Origin: Malikia granosa
Lineage (GTDB): Bacteria > Pseudomonadota > Gammaproteobacteria > Burkholderiales > Burkholderiaceae_C
Assembly: GCF_002980595.1 (NCBI RefSeq)
Contig: NZ_PVLQ01000031.1
Span: forward strand, 40,757 to 104,756
Length of the DNA stretch: 64,000 bases
Direction of reading: 5' to 3'
The stretch's first letter is position 1; the number at the start of each line of letters is the position of its first letter. Of this stretch, positions 8,727 to 18,271 are shown in pieces. The notes beneath the pieces were generated by a model. That model was not told the DNA's origin and did not search any database. It saw only the letters and a list, made by a program, of their open reading frames with translations. Both the position numbers and the translations under genes were made by a program.

Positions 8727-10004
8727 ATGAACGCGAACGACTTGTCACTGTCCGCAACGGGCAAGGTTGGCGCTGCTGCCGGCCTGACGGGCCAGCCGGC
8801 AGCCGGCTGGCGCGCCGCCGGCTCCGACTCGAGTTTCGAGCAGGAGCTGCGACGCCAGACCGAGGCGGGCCCATCGGCCGATGCCGCGGCTGCGGCCAAG
8901 GCCAAGCCGGCGACCAAGGCCGAACCGGAACCGGCCGCGGACGGACAGGCGACTGACGCGAAAGAGGACAAGGTGGGCGACCCGGCAGCCGACTGGCTGG
9001 CCCTGGTCGACGGCATGCGGGCCAGGGCCGAGACCCAGCCGGCGGCGGCGCCGGTCGCGCCCGAGCCGGCCGCCGAGTCACTGACAGCCCTGGCAACGCC
9101 AGGCGCAGGCGATGCGATCAGCACGGCCAATGCCGCGGGACTGGCCACCGAGCCTGCCCGCAGCGCCGGCCCGAAGACCGCCGAACGCGAGGCCAGCGAA
9201 CCGACTACGGCCAATGCCGCGGACGGTGCCCAGCTCCAGCCCCCGCTCACCCCCCTCTCGACCATGGTGCCGGCCTTGCAGCCTGCGGCCCCGGCCAGTC
9301 CCACGGCGGCAGCGCCAGCCACGACTGAACTGGAGTCCGCCTCCGATGCCCTGGGCGCACGGGCGCAGCCCCGGCTGGTCACCCAGCCCGAGGCGGGTGA
9401 ACTCGATGCGATCAGCGCGCGCGCGCTGGCCGCCGCCCTGCCCCAGCCGAGCAACCGTCCGGCCGTTGCGGCCGGAGCTGGCCCTGGCGCCGAAGCGCTG
9501 ACCGCACCCGATCCGATGGCCCAGGCCCTGCCGGCGACCCAGGCCACCGCCACCGGAGCAGAACCGCTGGTCGATGCGCCGCCGGTGCAGCGCCATGTGG
9601 CGACGCCGATGGGCCAGCGCGGCTGGGACCAGGCCGTCAGCCAGCAGGTCAGCTGGCTGGTCAGGGACCAGCTGCAAAGCGCCAGCCTGAGCCTGAATCC
9701 GCCCCACCTGGGCCCGATCCAGATCACGTTGCAGCTGGACCAGCAGCAAGCCTCGGTACAGTTCGTCGCGGCCGCCCCTGAGGTGCGCCAGGCGCTGCAG
9801 GAAGCGCTGCCGGTACTGCGCGCCATGCTGGGCGAAGCCGGCATCTCGCTCGGACAGGCCGATGTCGGCTCGCGTCAGTCCGGACGTGAACAGGCCGCCC
9901 CGCAGCGCGCGGCACGCGGCACCCAAGCGGTCGAGGACGAGCCGGTCGAAGCCCTGCTGCCGCCACGCGCGCAGGGCAGCGGCCTGGTCAACCTGTTTGC
10001 CTGA
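8727..10004 (+). CDS. fliK: Flagellar hook-length control protein FliK
   Basis: A 425-residue protein with a long Ala/Pro/Glu-rich, presumably unfolded N-terminal ruler (about 1 to 290) and a compact C-terminal domain near 300 to 390 with the family pattern LSLNPPHLGPIQITLQLD, then a PEVRQALQEALPVLRAMLGE helix. FliK is secreted during hook growth and, at about 55 nm in the enteric case, flips FlhB to filament-type export. It starts 2 bp after fliJ. A shorter FliK-like paralogue lies at 1503. Confidence 0.9.
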   Translation: MNANDLSLSATGKVGAAAGLTGQPAAGWRAAGSDSSFEQELRRQTEAGPSADAAAAAKAKPATKAEPEPAADGQATDAKEDKVGDPAADWLALVDGMRARAETQPAAAPVAPEPAAESLTALATPGAGDAISTANAAGLATEPARSAGPKTAEREASEPTTANAADGAQLQPPLTPLSTMVPALQPAAPASPTAAAPATTELESASDALGARAQPRLVTQPEAGELDAISARALAAALPQPSNRPAVAAGAGPGAEALTAPDPMAQALPATQATATGAEPLVDAPPVQRHVATPMGQRGWDQAVSQQVSWLVRDQLQSASLSLNPPHLGPIQITLQLDQQQASVQFVAAAPEVRQALQEALPVLRAMLGEAGISLGQADVGSRQSGREQAAPQRAARGTQAVEDEPVEALLPPRAQGSGLVNLFA

Positions 10005-10034
10005 TTTTCTTCATTTCTCTTCATTCCAAGTCAC

Positions 10035-10532
10035 ATGGCCACTGCTGCCCCCAAATCCTCCGACGCCGATGCCGGCGCAGACAAGAAACCAGCCTGGAAA
10101 AAATGGCTGCCGATTGCGCTGCTGGCCCTGGTCGGGGCTGGCGCGGCGGGCGGCTGGTTCATCTGGAAGGGTTCCTCCAAACAGGAATCCCATGCCGAGG
10201 AGCAGGCCGCCGCCGCCCTGCAGCCCCCGGTCTTCCATCCGCTCGAGCCCTTCACCGTCAACCTCAATGGCGACGGCCAGTTCCTGCAGATCGCCCTCAC
10301 GCTGCAGCTGGCCAGCCAGAAGGAAGTGGAACACCTCAAGGTCTACCTGCCGCAAGTGCGCAGCCGCCTGCTGATGCTGATATCGTCCAAGACCGGTGAG
10401 GAGATCTCGAGCACCGAGGGCAAGCAGCATCTGATCGAGGAGATCATGGCCGCCGTGCGCGAGCCCTTCGCTCCCGGCCTGCCCGAAGTCAAGATCAGCA
10501 ACGTCTTCATTACCTCGTTCGTGATTCAATGA
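10035..10532 (+). CDS. fliL: Flagellar basal body-associated protein FliL
   Basis: A 165-residue single-span inner membrane protein: a short cytoplasmic N-terminus, a membrane helix near residues 31 to 51 (LPIALLALVGAGAAGGWFIW) and a periplasmic domain with FTVNLNGDGQFLQIALTLQL and the conserved C-terminal pattern VFITSFVIQ. FliL surrounds the stator units and supports torque. It ends in an ATGA overlap with fliM. Confidence 0.94.
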   Translation: MATAAPKSSDADAGADKKPAWKKWLPIALLALVGAGAAGGWFIWKGSSKQESHAEEQAAAALQPPVFHPLEPFTVNLNGDGQFLQIALTLQLASQKEVEHLKVYLPQVRSRLLMLISSKTGEEISSTEGKQHLIEEIMAAVREPFAPGLPEVKISNVFITSFVIQ

Positions 10533-11539
10533 GTGTGACCGAAAAGTTCCTGTCCCAGGACGAAGTCGATGCCCTGCTCAAGGGCGTGACCGGGGAACAG
10601 GATGTCGCCGGGCCGGCCCCGAACACCGAGGGCATCCGGCCTTACAACCTGGCCACCCAGGAGCGCATCGTGCGCGGCCGCATGGCTACGCTGGAGCTGC
10701 TCAACGACCGCTTCGCACGCTTCCTGCGCGTCGGGCTGTTCAACTTCCTGCGCCGCAGCGCCGAGGTGCTGGCTGGCAGCGTGCGCGTGATCAAGTACAG
10801 CGAGTTCCTGCGCCACCTGGTCGTGCCGACCAACCTGAACCTGGTGCAGATCAAGCCGCTGCGCGGCACGGGACTGGTCGTGATGGACCCCGACCTGGTG
10901 TTCCTGTTCGTCGACAACTTCTTCGGCGGCGACGGGCGCTTCCAGACCCGGATCGAGGGCCGCGACTTCACCCAGACCGAGCAGCGCACGATACAGCGCA
11001 TCCTGGCCATCATCTTCGAGAACTATGCCAAGGCCTGGGAATCGGTCTACCCGATCGAGTTCGAGTTTGTCCGCTCCGAGATGAACACCCAGTTCGCCAC
11101 CATCGCGACACCCAACGAGATCGTGGTGGTGACCACCTTCAGCGTCGAGCTCGGGGTGGTCGGCGGCGAGATGCATATCTGCACGCCCTACTCGATGATC
11201 GAACCGATCCGCGACCTGCTGACGAGCAATATGCAGGGCGAGTCGCTGACGCTGGACCAGCGCTGGGTGCAGCAGATGAAGCAGCAGATCCAGGTCGCCG
11301 AGGTCGAGGCGGTCGCCAACCTCTGCACCGCCCCCTCGACGCTGCGCGACGTGCTCAATTTCAAGGTCGGCGACGTGATCCCGATCGAGATGCCGAAGAC
11401 AGTCGAGCTCAAGATCGAGGAGGTACCGGTGCTCGAATGCAGCTACGGCCAACTCAACGGCCAGTACGCGCTGCGGGTCGAGAAGCTGCTGCAAGGCGGC
11501 AAGAGCATGCTATCGCAAGGAGTCCAAGATGAGCAATGA
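10529..11539 (+). CDS. fliM: Flagellar motor switch protein FliM
   Basis: A 336-residue C-ring protein. The N-terminus contains the phospho-CheY docking motif LSQDEVDALL; the middle CheC-like domain includes DLVFLFVDNFFGGDGRF; the C-terminal SpoA domain ends the protein. FliM links CheY binding to the rotation switch. The CheY-binding peptide is intact, so a CheY is expected elsewhere in the genome. Confidence 0.96.
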   Translation: MSVTEKFLSQDEVDALLKGVTGEQDVAGPAPNTEGIRPYNLATQERIVRGRMATLELLNDRFARFLRVGLFNFLRRSAEVLAGSVRVIKYSEFLRHLVVPTNLNLVQIKPLRGTGLVVMDPDLVFLFVDNFFGGDGRFQTRIEGRDFTQTEQRTIQRILAIIFENYAKAWESVYPIEFEFVRSEMNTQFATIATPNEIVVVTTFSVELGVVGGEMHICTPYSMIEPIRDLLTSNMQGESLTLDQRWVQQMKQQIQVAEVEAVANLCTAPSTLRDVLNFKVGDVIPIEMPKTVELKIEEVPVLECSYGQLNGQYALRVEKLLQGGKSMLSQGVQDEQ

Positions 11540-11942
11540 CGACAAGGAAGGCGGCATCACGGCCGACGACTGGGGTGCCGCGCTGTCCGAGCAGGGACAG
11601 GCCGAGGCGCTGCAGGCCAAGCCAGCAGCGGCCAACGTGTTCCAGGACTTCGGGGACCGCAACGTCAAGTCCGGGACGACGCATGACATCGAGTTCATCC
11701 TCGACATCCCGGTGCAGCTGACCGTCGAGCTGGGCCGCACCAAGATCGCGATCAAGAACCTGCTGCAACTGGCCCAGGGCTCGGTGATCGAGCTCAACGG
11801 CCTGGCCGGCGAACCGATGGACGTGCTGGTCAACGGCTGCCTGATCGCCCAGGGCGAGGTGGTGGTGGTCAACGACAAGTTCGGCATCCGGCTGACCGAC
11901 ATCACGAGTCCGGCCGAACGGATCAGGAAGCTCAACCGATGA
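11529..11942 (+). CDS. fliN: Flagellar motor switch protein FliN
   Basis: A 137-residue protein with an acidic, variable N-terminus and a C-terminal SpoA domain (IEFILDIPVQLTVELGRTKI; LLQLAQGSVIELNGLAGEPM; IRLTDI). FliN forms the base of the C-ring with FliM and receives FliH-FliI. It overlaps fliM by 11 bp and fliO by 4 bp. Confidence 0.95.
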   Translation: MSNDDKEGGITADDWGAALSEQGQAEALQAKPAAANVFQDFGDRNVKSGTTHDIEFILDIPVQLTVELGRTKIAIKNLLQLAQGSVIELNGLAGEPMDVLVNGCLIAQGEVVVVNDKFGIRLTDITSPAERIRKLNR

Positions 11943-12274
11943 TGGGCAGCCTGCTGCAAATCACGCTGGCGCTCGGCCTGGTGCTGGGACTGATCGCGGC
12001 GGCAGCCTGGCTGCTGCAGCGCCTGTACCAGCCACGCACGGGCCAGGGCGCGCTGATCCAGCTGCACGCCAGCGCCGCCCTGGGCGCGCGCGAGCGGGTG
12101 GTGCTGCTCGAGGTCGGCGGACAGTGGCTGCTGGTCGGCGTGGCCCCGGGCCAGGTCAACACCCTGCTGCAGCTGCCGGCGCCGCCGACCGATCTGCCAG
12201 GCCAGGCTGCCGATCCGCGCAGCGCAGCCAATTCCTGGCTCAACAACTACCTGAACCGGCACCATGAGCGCTGA
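11939..12274 (+). CDS. fliO: Flagellar export gate assembly protein FliO
   Basis: A small (111-residue) protein with one N-terminal membrane helix ([19 protein letters not shown]) and a short cytoplasmic domain with the FliO pattern [22 protein letters not shown]. FliO helps FliP assemble into the export-gate pentamer. It overlaps fliN (4 bp) and fliP (11 bp). Confidence 0.9.
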   Translation: MMGSLLQITLALGLVLGLIAAAAWLLQRLYQPRTGQGALIQLHASAALGARERVVLLEVGGQWLLVGVAPGQVNTLLQLPAPPTDLPGQAADPRSAANSWLNNYLNRHHER

Positions 12275-13034
12275 AGCCCCCTCCCGCCAGCTGGGGCGCC
12301 GGGCCGGACTGGCCGGTCTGCTGCTCGCGCTGGCCTGCCTGCCGCTGGCCGCCCAGGCCCAGGCCTTGCCGGGGCTCGAGCTGGCGCGCTCGGCCAATGG
12401 CGGCCAGAGCTACAGCCTGAACCTGCAGATCCTGCTGCTGCTGACCTCGCTGACCTTCCTGCCGGCGGTGGTACTGATGATGACCTGCTTCACGCGCATC
12501 ATCATCGTGCTGTCGCTGCTGCGCATGGCACTGGGCACCCAGTCGACACCGCCGAACCAGGTGCTGGTGGGGCTGGCGCTGTTCCTGAGCCTGTTCGTCA
12601 TGAGCCCGGTACTCGACCGGGTCTATGTCGAGGCCTACCAGCCGCTGGCCGAGAACAAGATCTCGGTCAGCCAGGCGCTCGAGCGGGCGGCCGAGCCGAT
12701 GAAGGGCTTCATGCTCAAGCAGACGCGCCAGGCTGACCTGGCCCTGTTCGTCAAGCTGTCCGGCCAGCCGGCACCGCAGGACGCCAGCGAGGTCCAGCTG
12801 CGCGTGCTGGTGCCCGCCTTCGTCACGAGCGAGCTCAAGACCGCGTTCCAGATCGGCTTTGCGGTCTTCCTGCCCTTCCTGATCATCGACATGGTGGTCG
12901 CCAGCGTGCTGATGTCGATGGGCATGATGATGGTCTCGCCCTCGATCGTCTCGCTGCCGTTCAAGCTGATGCTGTTCGTGCTGGTCGACGGCTGGCAGCT
13001 GCTGCTGGGCTCGCTGGCCGAGAGCTTTGCCTGA
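12264..13034 (+). CDS. fliP: Flagellar export gate protein FliP
   Basis: A 256-residue membrane protein with a cleavable signal sequence (to about residue 34, ending AAQAQA) and four membrane helices. Family patterns are [23 protein letters not shown] and [24 protein letters not shown]. FliP forms the pentameric core of the export gate with FliQ and FliR, sitting inside the MS-ring. Confidence 0.96.
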   Translation: MSAEAPSRQLGRRAGLAGLLLALACLPLAAQAQALPGLELARSANGGQSYSLNLQILLLLTSLTFLPAVVLMMTCFTRIIIVLSLLRMALGTQSTPPNQVLVGLALFLSLFVMSPVLDRVYVEAYQPLAENKISVSQALERAAEPMKGFMLKQTRQADLALFVKLSGQPAPQDASEVQLRVLVPAFVTSELKTAFQIGFAVFLPFLIIDMVVASVLMSMGMMMVSPSIVSLPFKLMLFVLVDGWQLLLGSLAESFA

Positions 13035-13044
13035 AGGAGATCCG

Positions 13045-13314
13045 ATGACCCCCGACAACATCATGACGCTGGGCCGCCAGGCCATCGAGGTGACCGTCAT
13101 GGTCGCCGCCCCGCTGCTGCTGGTCGCGCTGGTGATCGGCCTGGTGGTGAGCATCTTCCAGGCCGCGACCCAGATCAACGAAGCCACGCTGTCCTTCATC
13201 CCCAAGCTGCTGGGCATCTTTGCCACGCTGGTGCTCGCCGGCCCCTGGATGCTGGGCGTGCTGACCGACTACCTGAAGCTGATGCTGACCAGCCTGCCCA
13301 CCCTGGCCGGCTAA
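13045..13314 (+). CDS. fliQ: Flagellar export gate protein FliQ
   Basis: An 89-residue protein with two membrane helices and the family motif VSIFQAATQINEATLSFIPK between them. The ATG at 13045 is fixed by a strong Shine-Dalgarno AAGGAGA at 13034-13040; an in-frame TTG at 13027 overlapping fliP is less likely. FliQ packs around FliP-FliR in the gate. Confidence 0.95.
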   Translation: MTPDNIMTLGRQAIEVTVMVAAPLLLVALVIGLVVSIFQAATQINEATLSFIPKLLGIFATLVLAGPWMLGVLTDYLKLMLTSLPTLAG

Positions 13315-13317
13315 GGC

Positions 13318-14106
13318 ATGGTCGAGTTCACGACCGAGCAGCTGTTCGGCTGGGTCAGCGCCTTTCTCTGGCCGCTGACCCGCATCCTCGGCGTGATCGC
13401 CAGCGCGCCGCTGCTGAGCCACAAGAGCATACCGATCCGCGTCAAGCTGGGCCTGGGCCTGCTGCTGGCGATGATCGTCGCGCCGACGCTGCCGCCGTTT
13501 CCCGAACAGGACCCGCTGTCCTGGGCCGGCCTGCTGATCCTGGCGCAGCAGATGTTGATCGGACTGGCGCTGGGCTTCATGCTGCGCATCATCTTCACCG
13601 GCGTGGAGCTGGCTGGCGAGATGATAGGCATGACCATGGGGCTGGGCTTCGCGACCTTCTTCGATCCGGGCTCGCAGGGCCGATCATCGGTGATCAGCCA
13701 GTTCCTGTCGCTGCTGCTGCTGCTGGTGTTCATCGGCAGCGACCTGCATCTGCTGCTGCTCGAGGCCCTGGTCGAGAGCTTCACCCTGCTGCCGGTCACG
13801 ACCGAACCGGTGCAGCGCGGCGGCCTGCAGCAGATCGCCTACTGGGGCGCCCGCATCTTCGGCCTTGGCCTGCAGCTCGCCATGCCGGCGATCACCGCCT
13901 TGCTGATCACGAACATGGCGCTCGGCGTGCTGACCCGGGCGGCGCCCCAGCTCAACCTGTTCGGCATCGGTTTTCCGATCACGATGACGGTGGGCTTCGT
14001 GATGATCATGCTCAGCCTGCCCTACTGGAGCCAGCCCATGCTCGATGCCCTGCGCGAGGGACTGGCCATGGTGCGCCAGATCACGCTGGCCCTGAGCCCG
14101 GCTTGA
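13318..14106 (+). CDS. fliR: Flagellar export gate protein FliR
   Basis: A 262-residue integral membrane protein with about six helices and the family patterns FLWPLTRILGVIASAPLLS, LIGLALGFMLRIIFTGVELAGE and LLITNMALGVLTRAAPQLNLF. It completes the FliPQR gate. It is the last gene of the fliF operon and converges on the chemoreceptor gene with a 27-bp gap that contains the palindrome GGCCCGGGCC but no clear terminator. Confidence 0.95.
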   Translation: MVEFTTEQLFGWVSAFLWPLTRILGVIASAPLLSHKSIPIRVKLGLGLLLAMIVAPTLPPFPEQDPLSWAGLLILAQQMLIGLALGFMLRIIFTGVELAGEMIGMTMGLGFATFFDPGSQGRSSVISQFLSLLLLLVFIGSDLHLLLLEALVESFTLLPVTTEPVQRGGLQQIAYWGARIFGLGLQLAMPAITALLITNMALGVLTRAAPQLNLFGIGFPITMTVGFVMIMLSLPYWSQPMLDALREGLAMVRQITLALSPA

Positions 14107-14133
14107 ACCAGGCGTTGGCCCGGGCCGGCTGCT

Positions 14134-15555
14134 TCAGGCCGACTTGAACACCTTGACCGCCTCGACCAGCTGCTCGGCCTGCTGGTGCAGGCTCTCGGCG
14201 GCAGCCATCGACTGATCGACCATGGCGGCATTGCGCTGCGTCATCTCGTCGATCAGGACGATTGCCTGGTTGACCTGGCCAATGCCCTCCGACTGCTCGG
14301 CCGACAGGCGGTTGATGTCGCTCATCAGGCTGCTCACGCGACGGGCGTTGCTCACGACCTCGGTGATCGTGCTGCCGGCCGACTGCACCAGGCGGGTGCC
14401 TTGCTCGACCTTGTCGACGCTGGCGCCGATCAGGTCCTTGATCTCCCTGGCCGCCACCGCGCTGCGCTGCGCCAGGCTGCGCACCTCGGTCGCCACCACC
14501 GCGAAGCCGCGGCCCTGCTCGCCGGCGCGCGCGGCCTCGACCGCCGCATTGAGCGCCAGGATGTTGGTCTGGAAGGCGATGCCGTCGATCACGCCGATGA
14601 TGTCGCCGATCTTCTGGCTGCTCTGGTTGATCTCGTTCATCGTGCTCACCACCTGGCCGACGACCTCGCCGCCGCGCTGCGCCACCTCGGCGTTCTCGAC
14701 CGCCATGGCCATGGCCTCGCTGGTCGCATCGGCGGTCTGCCGCACCGAACTGGTCAGCTGCTCCATGCTGGCAGCGGTCTGCTCGATGCTGCTGGCGGTG
14801 CTCTCGGAGCGCTGGCTGAGGTCGTGGTCGCCGCTGGCGATCTCGGCGCTGGCGACGCGGATGCTGGCCGCGACCTGGTTGACCGTGCCGACCGCCAGTT
14901 GCATGCGCTGCAAGGCCTGCTGCAGGGCCTGGCCCAGGGCGGTGCTGGCTGCCAGCCCGTCGAGCTGCAGCGAGATGCCGTCGGCTTGGTTGATGCGCTG
15001 GACCATCTGCTGCAGCTCCTGCCCCTCGCGCGCGGCCTGCGCCATGCCGCGTACCAGCATCAGCTCGAGGCTGGTCTGGACGATCACGTAGAAGGCATGC
15101 AACAGGATGCGACCGAAATCGGGCTCGTTCAGGCAGTAGAAGCCCAGGCCCGCCGCCAGCAGGCGGTCGAAGACGATGTGGTGCAGCGCGAACAGGCCTG
15201 CCGTCAGCAGGATCGGGCGCCAGTCGAGATAGACCATCACCAGCGCCAGCGTGGCGAAGACGCCGAAGTGGTACTCGACAGTGCCGCGCGAGAGCTGGAT
15301 ATGCAGGATCACCAGGCCGACCAGGCAGGCGGTCAGGATCAGCCTGGAGGCCAGGGTGCCGCGCGCCAGCGCGAAGGCCAGCCCCGCCACGGCGACCAGC
15401 AGGATCACGGCGACGAAGGCCAGGGTGGCCTGGACGAACTGCAGCCCCAGCGCGACCGCTCCCAGGGCGCTCAACGCGATCGCAATCAGGAGAACCTGGT
15501 CGCCGAGCCAGTCGCGGTGGGCCAGGAGGGGGGAGCGCTCAGACAGCTGGGTCAC
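14134..15555 (-). CDS. Methyl-accepting chemotaxis protein with six-helix membrane sensor
   Basis: A 473-residue receptor. The N-terminal part (about 15 to 175) is a bundle of about six membrane helices with hardly any periplasmic domain; it carries five histidines near or in the membrane (H85, H96, H125, H126, H153), including EYHFGVF and ALHHIVFD. No HAMP domain is obvious. The C-terminal half is a normal MCP signalling domain with the hairpin tip [20 protein letters not shown] and ends VKVFKSA, without a CheR/CheB pentapeptide. The gene follows flgL on the same strand with a 60-bp gap and may be the last gene of the flg operon. Its ligand is unknown. Confidence 0.9.
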   Translation of the reverse strand: MTQLSERSPLLAHRDWLGDQVLLIAIALSALGAVALGLQFVQATLAFVAVILLVAVAGLAFALARGTLASRLILTACLVGLVILHIQLSRGTVEYHFGVFATLALVMVYLDWRPILLTAGLFALHHIVFDRLLAAGLGFYCLNEPDFGRILLHAFYVIVQTSLELMLVRGMAQAAREGQELQQMVQRINQADGISLQLDGLAASTALGQALQQALQRMQLAVGTVNQVAASIRVASAEIASGDHDLSQRSESTASSIEQTAASMEQLTSSVRQTADATSEAMAMAVENAEVAQRGGEVVGQVVSTMNEINQSSQKIGDIIGVIDGIAFQTNILALNAAVEAARAGEQGRGFAVVATEVRSLAQRSAVAAREIKDLIGASVDKVEQGTRLVQSAGSTITEVVSNARRVSSLMSDINRLSAEQSEGIGQVNQAIVLIDEMTQRNAAMVDQSMAAAESLHQQAEQLVEAVKVFKSA

Positions 15556-15615
15556 GTGGAAAGATCGAATGGCGGAGGTGGAAACCGATATCGTAGCCCC
15601 ATCCCATGACAGGAC

Positions 15616-16530
15616 TCAGCTCAGGTAGTTGAACAGGCTCAGGCTGCTGACCATCTGGAAGGACTTCTGCGCTGCCTGCAGCGACAACAGCTGGCGCGAC
15701 AGGTCGGAGAAGGTCTTGTTGTAGTCGAGGTCCTGCAGGCTGGACAGCTCCTCGGTGCTCTGCAGCAGGCGCGAGCCGCTGAGGTCGTCGAGCCGGTCGA
15801 GCTCGCCCATGTGAACGCCGACGGCGGTCTGGCGGCTGCTGAGCGCGACCTGGGTCGACTCGATCGACTGGCCCAGGGCCTTGAGCGAGTCGGCCCGCTG
15901 CGCCGGGGTCAGGCTGCCATCCTGCAGCTGGGCAATCGTCTGTCCGAGCAGGGCGAACAGGTCCTTGTTGCTGCCGTCCTTGGGAAACAGCGACCGGCCG
16001 CCCTCGCGGATCGCCATCTCGCGTCCGGTCTCGACCTGCACCATCTGCGGCTGCTCATCGCCCTGGTAGCTGACGCCTTCGGCATCGCTCTGGAAAGGCT
16101 TGATCGACGACTGCTGGCCGGAGAAGATGTAGTTGCCGCTGCTGTCGGTGGTATTGGCCAGGGCGAGCATCTGGTCCTGCTGTCCCTTCAGGACAGTGGC
16201 GATGCTGGCCAGGTCCTGGCTGGTGCGCGTGCTGTTGTTGGCCAGGATGATCTGCTCGTTGATGCCGGCCAGGTTGTCCAGCATGCTCGAGAGCGTGCTG
16301 TCGGCCAGGCCCAGGTTGCTGCGCACGCTCTCGCGGTTCTTGCCGAACTGCTCGCGCACGGCCATCGACTGGGTGACCTCGAGCGTGCGCACGGCGGCGG
16401 CAGGGTCCTGGGACGGCGTCTGCAACTTGCTGCGCGAGGTAATCTGCTGCATCGTATGGTCGACGCGGGCTTGCAGGTCGGACAGGCGGGAGCCGCTGCC
16501 GCTGTAGAAGTTCTGGGTGCTGATACGCAT
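15616..16530 (-). CDS. flgL: Flagellar hook-filament junction protein FlgL
   Basis: A 304-residue flagellin-like protein. The N-terminal MRISTQNFYSGSGSRLSDLQ and the C-terminal coiled-coil helices (YNKTFSDLSRQLLSLQAAQKS) correspond to the D0/D1 domains that pack like flagellin. FlgL (HAP3) joins the filament to FlgK. A good Shine-Dalgarno (AAGGAG) precedes the ATG. It follows flgK with a 20-bp gap. Confidence 0.93.
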   Translation of the reverse strand: MRISTQNFYSGSGSRLSDLQARVDHTMQQITSRSKLQTPSQDPAAAVRTLEVTQSMAVREQFGKNRESVRSNLGLADSTLSSMLDNLAGINEQIILANNSTRTSQDLASIATVLKGQQDQMLALANTTDSSGNYIFSGQQSSIKPFQSDAEGVSYQGDEQPQMVQVETGREMAIREGGRSLFPKDGSNKDLFALLGQTIAQLQDGSLTPAQRADSLKALGQSIESTQVALSSRQTAVGVHMGELDRLDDLSGSRLLQSTEELSSLQDLDYNKTFSDLSRQLLSLQAAQKSFQMVSSLSLFNYLS

Positions 16531-16550
16531 GGCGGGTGCTCCTTCAGGGC

Positions 16551-18200
16551 TCAGCGGCCCATGTCGAGTACGGTGCTGAACAATTGCTGCGCCATCTGCA
16601 TGACCTTGCCGGCGGCCTGGTAGGCCTGCTGGTAGCGCATCAGGTCGATCGCCTCCTCGTCGAGGTTGACGCCCGAGGCATTCTGCAGGGCGGTTTCGGT
16701 CTGGGCGTTGATCTGCGTGGCCGACTGGCTGGTGAGCTGCAGCTCGCGCGTCTGGCTGCCGATGCGACCGACCAGCTGGCCATAGGTCGACTGGATGCTG
16801 CTGGTGCCGCCGTTCATCGTCTTGGCGTTCTGCAGCGCGACCATCTGGCGCAGGTTGCCGCTGTCGCCAGCCGCGGCGGTCTGGGCCGAGGCCAGGGCAA
16901 GATCACGGCCATCCTGCAGCGCCACGCCGATGCCTCGCGCCGCGTTGGCCGTGGGCCGGATCAGGAAGCTGTCGCCGGCATTGAGCGCGCCGCTGAGCTG
17001 GAGCGTGAAGCCCTGCTCGGCGCTGGCCGCCAGCACCTCGTCGGCGTTGGCCGAGCTGGCGACGAGCTGCTGGTCCGGACTGCGCAGCAGCTGGTACTGG
17101 TCGCCGGTGCGGCGGAAGGTGAAGTCGCTGGCCGTCAGCTTGGAGATATCGCCGAGCTCGGCGCCCAGGCTGGCGCCGCCCTGGTTCGCGCTGGACGGGC
17201 TGACGCCCACCGGGGGCAGATCGAACAGGGGCTTGCCGGCAGCGCCACTCTGGTCATAGCCCTGGGCCTGCTGGGCATTGAGGCTGCTGGCCAGGCCGAG
17301 CGCAACCAGGCCCAGCGCGTTCTGCGCCGGCTCCAGCACCTGGTCCCGGAAGGCGAGCAGGCCCCCCAGCGCGCCCCCCACCGACTGCTGGCTCGACAGG
17401 GGCGACCCGGCCTGGTTGCCGAAATCCTGTGCCACCTCGAGGCGGCCACTGTCGGTCCTCGAGGGCTGGGTCTTGAACTGGTAGGCCGTGGTGCCCGCCA
17501 CCAGGGGCTGGCCGTTGCCGATGAAGACGCTGACCTGGTCGTCCTGCTCGGTGACCGAGATGCTGACGACCTTGCTGAGGTCGCGCAGCAACTGGTCGCG
17601 CTGGTCGAGCAGGTCGTTGGACTGGCCGCCAGACGGGCCCCTGGAGCCTACGATCGCCTGGTTCAGGTTCACCAGGTGCTGCGCGGCGGCATTGAGCTCC
17701 TGCACCTGGGATTCGATCTGGCTGTTGACCCCCTGGCGGATCTCGTCGAGCTGGCCGCCCATGTCATTGAAGCGCGTGGTCACCGACTCGGCGCTGAACA
17801 GCACGCTCTGGCGCAGCGTGGAATCGCCCGGAGCGGTCGAGACGTTCTGCAGGCTGTTGAAGAAGTCCTGCATCGCCGGTGCCAGACCGACCGAGCTGTC
17901 GGCCAGCAGGTTGTCGATCTGCTGGGTCCGGCCGTACTGGACTTCGAGCTGGCTCGCCTGCGACTGGGTCGACAGCAGCTGCTTGCCCAGGAAGCTGCTG
18001 TAGTTGCGCTTGACCTCGGCCACCTGGGCGCCCATGCTCACATTGGACATGACCTGGCCACCGGCCTGGGATGCCACCTGGACCACGGTCTGGCGGCTGT
18101 AGCCGGCCGTGTTGACGTTCGCGATGTTGTGGCCGGCCGTGTTCACGCCTGCCTGCGCGACGCTCAGCGCGCTTTGTCCGATGGAGAAGATATTGGCCAT
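16551..18200 (-). CDS. flgK: Flagellar hook-filament junction protein FlgK
   Basis: A 549-residue protein with the rod/hook-type N-terminal motif (SIGQSALSVAQAGVNTAGHN followed by IANVNTAGYSRQ) and the C-terminal motif VNLDEEAIDLMRYQQAYQAA. FlgK (HAP1) is the first junction zone between hook and filament. Length matches the family. It is separated from flgJ by 71 bp. Confidence 0.95.
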   Translation of the reverse strand: MANIFSIGQSALSVAQAGVNTAGHNIANVNTAGYSRQTVVQVASQAGGQVMSNVSMGAQVAEVKRNYSSFLGKQLLSTQSQASQLEVQYGRTQQIDNLLADSSVGLAPAMQDFFNSLQNVSTAPGDSTLRQSVLFSAESVTTRFNDMGGQLDEIRQGVNSQIESQVQELNAAAQHLVNLNQAIVGSRGPSGGQSNDLLDQRDQLLRDLSKVVSISVTEQDDQVSVFIGNGQPLVAGTTAYQFKTQPSRTDSGRLEVAQDFGNQAGSPLSSQQSVGGALGGLLAFRDQVLEPAQNALGLVALGLASSLNAQQAQGYDQSGAAGKPLFDLPPVGVSPSSANQGGASLGAELGDISKLTASDFTFRRTGDQYQLLRSPDQQLVASSANADEVLAASAEQGFTLQLSGALNAGDSFLIRPTANAARGIGVALQDGRDLALASAQTAAAGDSGNLRQMVALQNAKTMNGGTSSIQSTYGQLVGRIGSQTRELQLTSQSATQINAQTETALQNASGVNLDEEAIDLMRYQQAYQAAGKVMQMAQQLFSTVLDMGR

Positions 18201-18271
18201 GATGATGCTTTCAGGGACGCCCTACAGCTATAACGGCAGCCAGGCGCCAAACATGAGCCAGCCAGGGCGAA

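Noticed and set aside
14107..14133. Terminator between fliR and the chemoreceptor gene based on GGCCCGGGCC
   Set aside because: This palindrome has no room for a loop and no T-run follows, so a stable terminator hairpin is not supported.
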